Shown here piece by piece: positions 7,408 through 18,300 of a stretch of DNA of 44,691 bases. Source of the DNA: LZORAL124-50-18 sp051208045 (lineage in GTDB: Bacteria > Pseudomonadota > Gammaproteobacteria > Pseudomonadales > Oleiphilaceae); the NCBI GenBank assembly GCA_051208045.1, contig JBPJFY010000022.1, forward strand, positions 1-44,691. The letters are read 5' to 3'. Below the pieces are notes generated by a model, which saw only the letters and a program-made list of their open reading frames with translations, made no database searches and was not told the origin of the DNA. The translations under genes and the position numbers were made by a program. Numbering within the stretch: position 1 is the stretch's first letter; each line of letters begins with the position of its first letter.

Positions 7408-9150
7408 TTACTTTTGAAGAATATAGGTGCCGGGTGCATCACAAATCGGCGCGTAGCCTTTTTTGCTGTTGCCCAAAGGCGGCGGTGCTACTTTATCGCC
7501 TGATCGTTCTGCCAGCCACTTTTCCCACTCCGGCCACCAGGAGCCTTCTTTTTTGTCCGCAATCTGCAACCAGTTTTCCGGCCCGACGTATTTGTCACCA
7601 GTGTGGCGGGTATGTACCTGATAGCTGCGTCTTGGATGCCCGGGCTCAGAAATAATCCCCGCATTGTGCCCCCCGGCGGTGAGCAGGAAGGTGTTGTCCG
7701 GGGAGCCTGTCAGACGACGGATCTTGAACACCGATTCCCAGGGTGCTACGTGATCCTTGGTCGCTCCCACCGCAAATACCGGAACACGAACATCCCGCAG
7801 GAAAATCGGGCGGCCATCCACTTCGAAGCGTCCTTCCGCCAGATCATTGTTCAGGAACAGGGAACGCAGGTATTGCGAGTGCATGCGGTAAGGCATACGC
7901 GTGGTATCAGCGTTCCAGGCCATCAAGTCATTGAGTCGGGTGGTTTCCCCCATCATGTACTCATGCACGATTCGTGACCAGAGCAAATCCTTGGAGCGCA
8001 GCATCATGAACGCACCCGCCATTTGATCCGCTTCCAGGTAACCTTGCTCCCACATCAGGTCTTCCAGGAAGGTGAGCTGACTCTCGTTGATAAACAGCAT
8101 CAATTCTCCGGCTTCCTTGAAGTCGGTTTGGGCAGCAAACAGCGTCATGCTGGCCAGTCGATCATCCCCATCGCGCGCCATGGTCGCGGCCGCAATGCTC
8201 AGAATGGTGCCCCCAAGGCAGTAACCCGCCGCATGAATTTTCGTCTCCGGAAGTATCGCAGAAATAGCGTCCAGTGCCGCCATGACCCCTTGCTCACGGT
8301 AATCATCCATCCCGAGATTCCGATCCGTGCTGTCCGGATTTCGCCAGGAGATCATAAAGACGGTGTGCCCCTGCTCGACCAGGTACTTCACCATGGAGTT
8401 ATGGGGCGACAGGTCCAGAATGTAGTACTTCATGATCCACGCGGGAACAATCAACAACGGTGCCTTGTGCACGGTGTCGGTGGCAGGGCTGTATTGAATC
8501 AACTCGATCAGGTGGTTGCGATACACCACCTTACCGGGCGACACCGCTAGGTTCTCGCCCACCTGATAATCTTCACTGCCTTTTGGTGGCTCACCATTGG
8601 CCGAGCGCTGTAGATCAGCAAACCAGTTTTTGAAGCCATCCAGGAAATTTTTACCGCCCAGCTCCATAGTTTTTTCCAATACTTCCGGATTGGTCAACGG
8701 GAAATTTGAGGGCGAGAACATATCCAGCACCTGCCGCGCACCGAAGCTCACCATGTCTTCGTTACGCTTACTCAGGCCCGGCACATCGGTCGTGGCATAA
8801 TGCCACCACTGCTCATGCATGAGAAATGCCTGATGCATGAGATTGAACGGAAACTTTTGCCAGGACTCCGCTCTGAAACGGTAATCCTGTGGCAAGGGTT
8901 TTACCGGAGGCTCCGGGTTCTGCCTCGCCAGCACCCGGCCGGCATAAATACCATACCGAGTAAGATTTCGGCTGATATTTTTGGCCAGTTCCATCTGTTT
9001 GCCGGGCACCATCATCGAATGGGATACCCAGTCGAAATAGGCCTGCGCCATGGCAGCTGGTGAATTGCCCCCGGTAGCCCGCCCGATAAACGCATGCATC
9101 AACCGGTCAACGGCTTTGGTTTCTTCTTTGATTGTATTGGTCTCACCCAT
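7408..9150 (-). CDS. phaC: Class I poly(3-hydroxyalkanoate) synthase
   Basis: This enzyme polymerises (R)-3-hydroxyacyl-CoA into PHA storage polyester on cytoplasmic granules. It has 580 residues, a usual length for class I PhaC. The catalytic triad is visible: Cys311 in the lipase-like box GYCLGG, Asp466 in GATKDHVAPW and His495 in GGHNAGI. The N-terminal PhaC domain (residues ~90-260) is followed by the alpha/beta hydrolase core with PAWIMKYYILDLSPHNSMV and MISWRNPD. No phaA, phaB or phasin gene is adjacent, so monomers must come from genes elsewhere. The gene starts 62 bp after znuB on the same strand with no terminator between, so it may share the upstream transcript. Its own ribosome-binding site is weak. 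The class I call rests on length and lack of a phaE or phaR partner. Confidence 0.93.
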   Translation of the reverse strand: MGETNTIKEETKAVDRLMHAFIGRATGGNSPAAMAQAYFDWVSHSMMVPGKQMELAKNISRNLTRYGIYAGRVLARQNPEPPVKPLPQDYRFRAESWQKFPFNLMHQAFLMHEQWWHYATTDVPGLSKRNEDMVSFGARQVLDMFSPSNFPLTNPEVLEKTMELGGKNFLDGFKNWFADLQRSANGEPPKGSEDYQVGENLAVSPGKVVYRNHLIELIQYSPATDTVHKAPLLIVPAWIMKYYILDLSPHNSMVKYLVEQGHTVFMISWRNPDSTDRNLGMDDYREQGVMAALDAISAILPETKIHAAGYCLGGTILSIAAATMARDGDDRLASMTLFAAQTDFKEAGELMLFINESQLTFLEDLMWEQGYLEADQMAGAFMMLRSKDLLWSRIVHEYMMGETTRLNDLMAWNADTTRMPYRMHSQYLRSLFLNNDLAEGRFEVDGRPIFLRDVRVPVFAVGATKDHVAPWESVFKIRRLTGSPDNTFLLTAGGHNAGIISEPGHPRRSYQVHTRHTGDKYVGPENWLQIADKKEGSWWPEWEKWLAERSGDKVAPPPLGNSKKGYAPICDAPGTYILQK

Positions 9151-9212
9151 CTCGCGTACCCTGCTTATCCTTGTTTAGACGCTTTTGTACGGCTAACATT
9201 ACGCGCTTCAGG

Positions 9213-9992
9213 TTATTTTTTTAAGACATAAATCAAAATAAACAGAAAAAAACCACAGCTCACAATGGAAGGCCCCACCGGGGTGTCAAGATGAAAGGAG
9301 ACGACGTAGCCTAAAATCACCGAAACAGCGCCCAACACCGCCGCAGATACCGCCATTGATTCGGGCGTATTGGCAATCCTGCGCGCGCTGGCGGCAGGTA
9401 TGATCAGCATGGACGTAATCAGCAGCACACCGACAATTTTGATCGCCACTGCGATAAACACCGACAGGACCAATAACAGGACAAACTTAATCCGGTCCAC
9501 CGGAATGCCCTCGACCTGAGCCAGATCTTCATCCACGGTCACCATCAACATTTTCTGCCAGAAGGTCAACATCACGATCAGCACAAAAAATGCCGCACCA
9601 AGGCTCCAGAACACATCATTGGTGCTGACGGCTAACAAGTCGCCAAACAGAAAGCCATTGAGGTCCACTCGAACATCCGGCATAAAACTTAAGGTCATCA
9701 ATCCGAGCGCCAGACTGCTGTGCGCCAGAATCCCCAGCAGCGTATCTGAGGCCAGTTGTCGGGACTTCATCAGCACCGTCAACAGGCTCGCCACGATGAC
9801 CGACACAGCAATGATCGCCAGCGTCAGATCCACGCTGAACAGCAGCCCCAGCGTAATGCCCAGCAACGCGGAGTGGGCCATGGTATCGCCAAAGTAGGAC
9901 ATGCGTCGCCAGACGACGAAGCACCCCAACGGCCCGGAAACGGCTGCAAGCGACAGCCCCGCTACCAATCCTTTGAACACCAGTTCGAGCAT
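9213..9992 (-). CDS. znuB: Zinc ABC transporter permease ZnuB
   Basis: Membrane subunit of the high-affinity zinc importer. It has about 259 residues with 7-8 hydrophobic segments and family motifs PLGCFVVWRRMSYFGDTMAHSALLG near the start, LNGFLFGDLLAVS, and LLITSMLIIPAASARR. I choose the ATG at 9992 over a GTG at 9998. AAGGAG sits 5 nt before the ATG but would abut the GTG, and the ATG gives an N-terminus (MLELVF) matching E. coli ZnuB (MIELLF). The start lies 2 nt past the znuC stop, so the two genes are probably translationally coupled. The periplasmic zinc-binding protein ZnuA is not encoded in this window. Confidence 0.9.
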   Translation of the reverse strand: MLELVFKGLVAGLSLAAVSGPLGCFVVWRRMSYFGDTMAHSALLGITLGLLFSVDLTLAIIAVSVIVASLLTVLMKSRQLASDTLLGILAHSSLALGLMTLSFMPDVRVDLNGFLFGDLLAVSTNDVFWSLGAAFFVLIVMLTFWQKMLMVTVDEDLAQVEGIPVDRIKFVLLLVLSVFIAVAIKIVGVLLITSMLIIPAASARRIANTPESMAVSAAVLGAVSVILGYVVSFHLDTPVGPSIVSCGFFLFILIYVLKK

Positions 9993-9994
9993 GC

Positions 9995-10756
9995 TCACTC
10001 CTTCCCGGCTTCACAGCCGTGGTGATGCACCACATCCCCGTGAATGGTGTGCTCGTGGTCGTGATGGTGGTGATACACCGCAAGGGACTCAGCCGGCTTG
10101 CGACCAAACAGTTCAAGAAAAGCCGGATCATTGGACACTTGATCGGGATGGCCGGAACAACACATATGCTGGTTCAGGCATAACACGGTGTCAGTCGCAG
10201 CCATGACCAGGTGCAGATCGTGGGATATCATCAACACGCCACAATGCAACTCATCGCGCAGGGAGCGGATCAAATCATACAGCTTGCTTTGGCCAGTTAC
10301 ATCCACCCCTTGCGCGGGCTCATCCAGCACAAGCAGTTCGGGTTTGCGCAAAATGGATCGTGCCAACAGAGTACGCTGCAGCTCTCCTCCAGAAACGGAC
10401 TGAATCGGCGTTTTCCGCAGGTACTGGATATCCACCCGTGCCATGACATCGTCAACCACTCGGGACGACGCTCCGGCCAGGCGTAAAAACCGATGTACCG
10501 TCAACGGCAATGTCGGATCCACCGTCAGCTTTTGCGGCATGTACCCGATGCGCAACCCGGGCTGGCGCACCACCGTACCACTGGATGCAGGCAGCAATCC
10601 GAGAATCACTTTGACGAGGGTGGTCTTACCTGCACCATTCGGCCCAATCAGCGTAACGATATCTTCCGGAAGGAGTTGGAGGGAGATGTCCCGGAGCACG
10701 GTCTGCGCCTCAAAGGCAACGGAAACGTGCTCCAGCCGAACAAGAATGGATTTCAT
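9995..10756 (-). CDS. znuC: Zinc ABC transporter ATPase ZnuC
   Basis: The 253-residue ATPase of the zinc importer. Walker A is GPNGAGKT (38-45), the ABC signature is VSGGEL (122-127), Walker B is LLVLDEP (142-148), and the switch His lies in MISHDLH. The C-terminal ~30 residues are strikingly His-rich (YHHHHDHEHTIHGDVVHHHG), a likely zinc-sensing or zinc-buffering tail, as seen in several ZnuC homologues. The gene begins 16 nt after the chpC stop on the same strand, so zinc-uptake genes appear to be transcribed from the pil-chp operon or from an internal promoter inside chpC. I see no zur gene and no obvious Zur box nearby. Confidence 0.92.
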   Translation of the reverse strand: MKSILVRLEHVSVAFEAQTVLRDISLQLLPEDIVTLIGPNGAGKTTLVKVILGLLPASSGTVVRQPGLRIGYMPQKLTVDPTLPLTVHRFLRLAGASSRVVDDVMARVDIQYLRKTPIQSVSGGELQRTLLARSILRKPELLVLDEPAQGVDVTGQSKLYDLIRSLRDELHCGVLMISHDLHLVMAATDTVLCLNQHMCCSGHPDQVSNDPAFLELFGRKPAESLAVYHHHHDHEHTIHGDVVHHHGCEAGKE

Positions 10757-10772
10757 TGTGAATCAGCGTGCC

Positions 10773-11261
10773 CTACCGACACTGCTCGAAGATCTGCTTT
10801 TCCATAAATTCGACATTGGGAATCACAGCCAAGTCACCTTGCGCATACACACGCATTTTTTCTGCGGGCCCCATTTCCTCGTCGGTTTCTTCGGTCACGC
10901 TCTCTTCATCCACCTTAATCAATCGCGGAATGTTCTGCGTGATGAAGGCGAAAAATGGCAGTTGCTCGTGATACTCCCCAATCGCGTTGATTACAATCAC
11001 TCGTGGATTGTCACCCCGCTCACTGAGTGGCTGTTCATTCAGACGCTCAAACGAAACAACGGGCAGCGATTGTCCTCGCCATTGAATGGTGCCCAGAAAC
11101 CAGTCTGGTTTGCTGCTGTCTGCCTGGGGATTCTGATAGTCCACCACTTCGGCCACCGAGACGTTCGGCAGCAGCAAATCCATGTTATCCACCGGAAGTA
11201 ACAAGCCGGAAATGATTCCGGTGCTATCCGTGGTTGCTTTCATCGAAATCACATTAGACAT
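10773..11261 (-). CDS. chpC: CheW-domain adaptor ChpC
   Basis: This 162-residue protein contains a single CheW-like domain. The visible motifs are VDNMDLLLPNVSVAEVV, DWFLGTIQWRGQSLPVVSFE and the final VIPNVEF. In P. aeruginosa, ChpC is a second CheW-type adaptor of the Chp system and is thought to link additional receptors to the ChpA kinase. It lies 16 nt after chpB. An acidic loop (EESVTEETDEEMG) sits near residue 125. The orthology call rests on position after chpB together with the domain. Confidence 0.85.
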   Translation of the reverse strand: MSNVISMKATTDSTGIISGLLLPVDNMDLLLPNVSVAEVVDYQNPQADSSKPDWFLGTIQWRGQSLPVVSFERLNEQPLSERGDNPRVIVINAIGEYHEQLPFFAFITQNIPRLIKVDEESVTEETDEEMGPAEKMRVYAQGDLAVIPNVEFMEKQIFEQCR

Positions 11262-11277
11262 AGTGCTTACCCTTACA

Positions 11278-12342
11278 TTAATTCCCGGCGTTTTTTGCTT
11301 CGAAGCGACTGATCAAGTGCGCGGCCAGTTGATCCGGCGTCCCCGTGAACTCGGCACAACCGGTGTCCGCGACGGAGCAGGCCATGGAACTGTTCGCGCA
11401 ACTCGACGGTTCCTGCACCCAGATGGTGGAGCCATAAGCGCTTAACATGGGCGCAGCAATCGCGCCATCATTGCCCATGCCACTGAAAAAAATCGCGTGA
11501 CAACGATTGCCATAATGTTCTGCCACATTGAGCAGCACCTGATCAATCGAAGGACCGTATGGCCCGGGCCACGGGGTGGATTTAAAACAGATTCGCCCCA
11601 GTTCGTCAAACACCATCTCCCGATCCACCGGGACAAGAAGCACTTCGCCGTACCCAGGTTGATCGCCAGTCTCGGCAATCTTCAAACTAAAAACGGAATG
11701 CCGCGCTAACACTTTGGCCAGCACGGCAGAAAAATTGGCGTCGATGTGTTGTGCATAGATAAAACCGACGGGGAGCCCTTCCGGTAAACTATCCAGAAAA
11801 AGCTTGACCGCCTCCGGCCCACCTAAAGAGGCCGCAAGAATCCAGACCTCTTCGATCTTTATCTGCTTCCGGGGTTGGGCTGCCAGGGAAGAGGACAACC
11901 GCACAGGATGCTGGCTTTCCAGCTGGGCCTCCAACTCACAGACGGATTCCCCGATATCATCAATTTTGTCGATATCGCCGAGAAAATCCCGTAATTTGGC
12001 ATGCAGCCTGCGCTCCCAGCGCGGGTATTCCGGGCTGTGTTTTTCCGGCGCGGCGCCCAACCCAAACAGAATCGGGCACGACATGTGTTCCAGCACCTGA
12101 TCGACGAAGTCCTCACAGAGGTCTTCGTTTTCCACCTCAACAATCAACAAATCGATGGGCATGCCGGCACCAAAGTCACTGCCAATGGAATCATTGAAAC
12201 GCTCAGGGGCCAGGTTGTAAGCAATCTCCAGCCCGATCGACTCCACAGCAATCTTCAGTAAATGCCGTTGCAAAGTCGTGTCAGAAACGATGCCAACCCT
12301 GGCTTGATTTGTCGCACTCCCCGCAGTTTCCAGCTGTGACAT
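11278..12342 (-). CDS. chpB: CheB-type receptor methylesterase ChpB with degenerate receiver
   Basis: The C-terminal domain (residues ~160-350) is a CheB methylesterase that removes methyl groups from chemoreceptor glutamates, here presumably PilJ. The triad is visible: Ser172 in ILAASLGGPEA, His199 in YAQHID and Asp292 in FSGMGNDG. The N-terminal ~150 residues resemble a receiver fold (VGIVSDTTLQRHLLKIAVES). However, the position of the phospho-accepting Asp appears to be Glu69 (IDLLIVEVENED), and the acidic pair at the start of the domain is reduced to SD. It therefore probably cannot be phosphorylated in the usual way. The gene is 14 nt downstream of chpA, and CheR-like PilK is the opposing enzyme. 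Confidence 0.9.
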   Translation of the reverse strand: MSQLETAGSATNQARVGIVSDTTLQRHLLKIAVESIGLEIAYNLAPERFNDSIGSDFGAGMPIDLLIVEVENEDLCEDFVDQVLEHMSCPILFGLGAAPEKHSPEYPRWERRLHAKLRDFLGDIDKIDDIGESVCELEAQLESQHPVRLSSSLAAQPRKQIKIEEVWILAASLGGPEAVKLFLDSLPEGLPVGFIYAQHIDANFSAVLAKVLARHSVFSLKIAETGDQPGYGEVLLVPVDREMVFDELGRICFKSTPWPGPYGPSIDQVLLNVAEHYGNRCHAIFFSGMGNDGAIAAPMLSAYGSTIWVQEPSSCANSSMACSVADTGCAEFTGTPDQLAAHLISRFEAKNAGN

Positions 12343-12356
12343 TCAAGCCACCGATT

Positions 12357-15300
12357 TTATTTTTTTACCAGCTTTTCAATCGTACTCAGCAGTGTCTTCT
12401 CTTGGAAAGGTTTACCCAAGTATTCGTTCACGCCTATCGACATTGCCCGGTCTTTATGTTTCTGCCCCGTTCGTGAGGTAATCATCACGATCGGCACATC
12501 CTGCAGATGCTCATCATGGCGCACAAAGCTCGCCACCTCAAAGCCATCCATTCGTGGCATTTCAATATCGAGCAGCATGATATCGGGCTTCACTTCCTGC
12601 AGAATTGATACTGCATCCACCCCATCCTTCGCCGTGATGACTTCCATGCCGTTTCGTTGCAACAAACGCGTGGTGACCTTTCGTACGGTCACCGAGTCAT
12701 CCACCACCATTACCTGCGTGGGTCGGAAGGATATCGGAGCAACTTTCTCTTCCACTTTACCTTTCTGCTGCAGTACGTTCATGTCTGCACGGATCAGCGC
12801 GGGCAAGTCAAGAATGACCACCACACTACCATCCCCAAGAATGGTTGCACCGGAAACCCCGCGCACTGAGCTGAACTGCGCGCCCATGCTTTTTACCACA
12901 ATTTCCCGGCTGCCCATCAAGCTGTCCACCTGCAGCGCCATGGATTGTTCGCCGCCGCGCACCAGTATCACTGGTAAGGGCAGCGGCTGACCCTGAAGTT
13001 TGGGCTTGTGTTCGCTTTGCAGGAGAGAGCCAATGTATTGCAGTTTGTACTTCTTGCCCGCGTACTCATAGAGCGGTGCATCCGGCTTGTAGTATTCCTC
13101 CAGCTCGTAGGAACTGACACGCACAATCCCCTCAATGGTATTGAGTGGAATGGCGTAAAAATCTTCACCGGTATTCACCATCAGCGCTCGGTTGACAGAC
13201 ACCGTGAAGGGCAGACGAATGGTGAACTCCGTTCCTCGGCCCACTTCGGAGTCGATCGTAATCTGCCCGCCGAGCTGCTTGATCTCACTGGCCACCACAT
13301 CCATCCCGACGCCTCGTCCGGAGATTTGTGTGACTTTCTGTGCTGTACTGAATCCAGCTTGCATAATGAACTGCAGAACTTCGTGATTGGAGATCTGCGT
13401 GGACTCATCCAACAGGCCCCGCTCAATCGCCTTCTTACGGATGACCTCGACAGGAATACCACCGCCATCGTCCTTCATACGCAGCACAATGTCACCGCCT
13501 TCACGGCTCAGTGACAAATCGATCGTGCCCGACTCGGATTTCCCGGACGCCAGTCGTCTCTCCCGGTCTTCGATGCCATGATCCAGAGCATTTCGCAGCA
13601 TATGCTCCAGCGGTGCGACCATGCGCTCCAACACCGTACGGTCCATTTCCCCTTCGGCATTGTGTACATCAAATTCGACTTTCTTCTTCAATTCGCCCGA
13701 CACCTGTCGAACGATCCGACGCAATCGAGGCACCATGGATGAAAACGGGATCATCCGCGTTTTCATCAAGCCTTCCTGCAATTCCGTGTTGATGCGCGAC
13801 TGTTGCAACAATAGGGTTTCTGCGTCTCGCGACTTTTCCGCGAGCTCGTCTTTCAAGTCCATCAAATCCGACGCAGACTCCGTCAACGCTCGGGACAACT
13901 GTTGAATGGACGAGTAACGGTCCATTTCAAGCGGATCAAAGTCATCGCTATAATCCGCACCGGTGCCCGTGCCTTCCCGCTCAACCCGGAAGAGTACCTG
14001 CGCCTCGGTTTCGATATCCATTCGGCGCAACTGTTCTTTCAAACGCTCGATGGTCGCCGTCATTTCCTCCAGCGTGTGACTGAAATCGCTGATCTGCGTT
14101 TCCAGTCGACCCCGGGTAATGGACGTTTCACCCGCCAGGTTCACCAACTCATCCAGCAAACCGGCACCAACGCGCACAGTTTCCTGCTGAGCCTGTCGTG
14201 CGGCAGGCTGAGCGGCTTGCGGCGGCTTAGTTGCCTGATCCGGCGCCATCTGGCGACCAATGATCTGAGTTTCCTCAGTCTGTGCCGCAGACTTCGCCAC
14301 GGGCGCCGCTTTGTCTTCAGCTGCAGCCGGCGCTTGAGGAGTGGCTACCGGGCCACGCTCAACCATTTCGCGATGTGACTCACGCACCGTCTCAACCAAC
14401 TCATTCAGTCCGTCAAAATGCTTCTGTGCCTGTTCACGGAAATCGCCGTCAAACACGGGGGTATCGTCTTCCGATTGAATCAGCATGCTTTCGAAGGCAT
14501 GGCTGGCGTCGCCCAGCGATTTCAATCCAGACAGTCGGGCACCACCTTTCAGCGTATGCAGGGCGCGCTGTAACTCTTTGTTGAATGCCTGATTGGATGG
14601 ATCTTTGCTCCAACCATCCATCTGGTTGTCGATGGTTTCGAGCAGGTCATTCGCCTCTTCGAGGAAAATCTCGATGACTTCGGCATCTTCTTCGGATCCG
14701 GATACCTCGGCAGTCGCGACATCACGCTCTTCACTGAGACTCAGTGTTGACAGTGCCTGGATGAGATCGGTCGCGCGCGGAACAGGCTGCCCGTTAGACA
14801 ACTTGGCGAGCATTTCCGAAAGCATGGCAACGCCTTGCTCAGACAGGGTCAACAGCTCCTCCGTCACCGAAGCGTTTCCTTCCATGGTTTGCTCGGCAGC
14901 CTTGGCCATGGCGCTGGCGAGATTATCCACCGGATCTATATCCGCCAGCTTCGCACTGCCCTTGAGCGCATCGAGGGCTCTCTGAATTTCTATGACAGAC
15001 TGCAGATCATCAGGGTTGGACTTCCAGGCATCCACACGGTCCCGTATATGACCAATCTGCTCTTCCGACTCATCGATGAACATTTCGACAATGTTGTCAT
15101 GATCAGGATCGGTGACCAGCGACTCCATTTTGTCTTCGCCGGCGCGTTCAAGTTTGATGGTTTCGGCAACCACCGATTCTGTCGCACCTTCATTAGCGAC
15201 TTCCAGGATGGCATCAATCAGCGATTTCGCCGGCTGTGGCAGCTTGTTTGCTGTCACATCTTCCACCATTCCGGCCAGCGCATCATGGCACTCCAGCATC

Positions 15301-18300
15301 AGATCCTTGATATTGTCGGTGGGTCGGATCTTGCCTTCCACGATGGACTCAAACAAGGTCTCCAACTCATGCGCCAAGTCTCCGATAGCCTGTATGCCGG
15401 ACATACGCGCGCCCCCTTTGAGGGTATGCATATCCCGCTGAAGCGCTTTCGAGATGTCCAGATTGTCGAAATCGTCGGTCCAGTCCTGGAGGGAATTGGC
15501 GGTGCTGTCGATCAGCTCCTGAGCTTCTTCCAGGAAAATTTCAGCCATTTCAGGATCCAGCGCTTCAAATGCTTCTTCGCTGACGGGCTCTTCTATCTCT
15601 TCTTCTGCGACGGGTGCTTCCATGGCAGGTGCTTCCAGATCTTCAACTGCCACCATTTCTGGAGCAGCGCTGGCTCCACCCGCCAGCATCGCCTGCAGTT
15701 CGGCGATCAGATGGGGGGCAGCTTTTACGGAACCTGTGCTGGCCACCATCTCGACCATCGTGGCCAACTCATCGTGGCACTTGAGCGACAGGGCCACAAT
15801 GGCCTCCGAAGCCTGCATACGCCCATCGGTAATGCGCTCAAAAATGTTTTCCATTTCATGCGCCAAATCGCCGATGGCCGAAATTTCTGCCATGCGCGCC
15901 CCGCCTTTCAGAGTATGCAGTTCACGCTGAAGTTCTTTCACAAAGCCGGTATCGGAAAGGTCCGACTCCCAATTGTTCAACAGCTCACCACTGTTGTGGA
16001 TGATGTCTTCTGCCTCTTCGAGGAAGATTTCCACCATTTCCGGATCCAGCGTTACCTGCTCAGCACCCGCGATCGCATCTTCCTGCGCATGCTCAGCCAG
16101 TTCTTCTCCTTCCGCTGTAGCCTCGTCTTCCGACGTACCCTCTTCTTCTGGCGCAGACGCTTCCATTGCCTCTTCAGCGACATCTTCGGTCAAGCTTTCA
16201 TCGGGAACTTCAATTTCAGGCTCTGAAACACTGAAGCTAGCGCCTTGCAGCGCTGCTGCCAACTGAGCTTCGAGTTCTGTCGCGGCAGTAAGCGGCTGCT
16301 GATTTGCAATGCTATCCACCATACCGGACAGCGCATCATGACAGCGCAGGCATAACTGCACCAACGCTTCTGAAGCATCCATTCGGCCATCGACCAGGCG
16401 CTCGAACACATTTTCCATCTCATGTGCCAGATCCCCGATCGGAGAAAGCTCTGCCATGCGCGCCCCACCTTTCAGGGTGTGTAATTCACGCTGCAGTTCT
16501 TTAATAAAGGACAATTCACCCAGATTATGATGCCAGTTATCCAGTAAATCGCTGGTATTGTTAATGATGTCGAAGGCTTCTTCCAGGAAGATTTCAACCA
16601 TTTCCGGATCGTAGTCCGTGTCGGTAAATGCCCCGCTGTCGCCAGCCTCTGTGGTAAATACCTGATCTTCTTCCGGCCTTGCCACGGGAACTTCCACCGG
16701 AGCGACTTCGGCAGCACCACCCCCAGCGATATAACGTGCCACCTGCTGCACCAGCTCATTTGCCGGTTCACAACTGTTGTTCGCGGCAATACTTTCGACC
16801 ATGCCCGCCAGACTGTCGTGACAGGCAAACAGCAGGCCAGTGAGTTCTTCGCGGGGTTGTAGCCGCCCATCGCCCAGCCGTTCAAACAACGACTCCAGCT
16901 CGTGGGACAGGTCACCAATCGCGGCAATCTCAGCCATTCGTGCCCCACCTTTCAGGGTGTGCAAGGTGCGTTGCAACTGGCCCAACACGTCTTTGTCTTG
17001 CATATTTTCAGACAAACGTTGCAGCTGCTCGCCGCTTTCATCAATCAGATCATTCGCTTCTTCGAGGAAGATTTCCACCATTTCCGGGTCAAGCGCAATG
17101 TAAGATCCGGGATCCACCAGCACTTCTTCCTCGGGTACACCTGCCAATTCTTCCTCTTCTGACAGCGTTGGGATCTCATCCAACGCATCCAACCCCTCAC
17201 TGAGAACAGATTCCTCCGACACTGCGTCCGACAGTACAGGTGGCACTACATCCGCGTAATCCGGGGCCAGCGCAGACAGTCGATCCAACAACTCAGGGTC
17301 CGGATGCGTTGCTAATCCGGCCGCCACTTGATCCATGCGATTTAACAGGGCCTCATGTCCTGCGATGACCGTGCTGATGAAGTAATCGTCTTTCGCAAAG
17401 GACTCATCACGGGCATGCTCGTAGGCCAACTCCAACGCTCGGCACAGATCTTCCACGTGCGTCAACTGGGCGACCTCAGCGCCATTCGCCAGGGTTTGCA
17501 GCTCACCAACCAGTTGCTCCAGCTCTTCTCCCGGCACAGGATTATGCTTCCAGTGCTCCAGAATACGCTCTGCATCCAACAGGATATCGATGCCGGTGGT
17601 CAGGAAAATATTGATCAATTGCGGATCCGGCTTTTCTGAAACCGCACTCTCGGCATCCACATCATAATCCGACAATTTCTCCAGCTGCACCGCAGCCAGA
17701 TCTTTGAGAAAATCCTCGGTGCCTTCAATTTCTTTTTGAGGCGTCGTACTGAGCTGATTCAACCCGGTCTCGATAAACGAGACAAAAATTTCAAAGATAT
17801 CGATAACCGACTGATCCGCAAACACGTTGACCGCCCGCGCATCTTTAGCGAACTTCTCTACGGGAATAACGATCTTGGCAATCGGCTCAATCCCTGCCGT
17901 ATTGGCACTGCCCTTCAAGGTGTGCAGTGCACGTGACACATCATCGGTCATTGAGATGGGCTCGCCCGCGGCTTCAAACTGCTCTCCAAACTCGCGGAGT
18001 GTCGCAATGTGAGTGCGCGTCTCGCTTTCGAATATTTCCAACAGCACGGGATCGACGAGTAATCCGGCATCTTCTGAGATCGTGGGCAATTCCGGTGCAC
18101 TGTCTTCAACAGCACCAGCTTCTTCTTGTGCAGACTCTACTGCCTCCACGCCAGGTGCGCTCGCTGCGGGCGCCATCACGCTGCGAAGGGGCTGTACCAG
18201 CTCGCCCTTCGCCAGAGCACTGGCCTGGCTCTCATACACCGCCGTGTCGTGTGACGGTTTTCGCTGCAGCTTAAAGTCTTCCACGAGGTCAGGCAAAATA

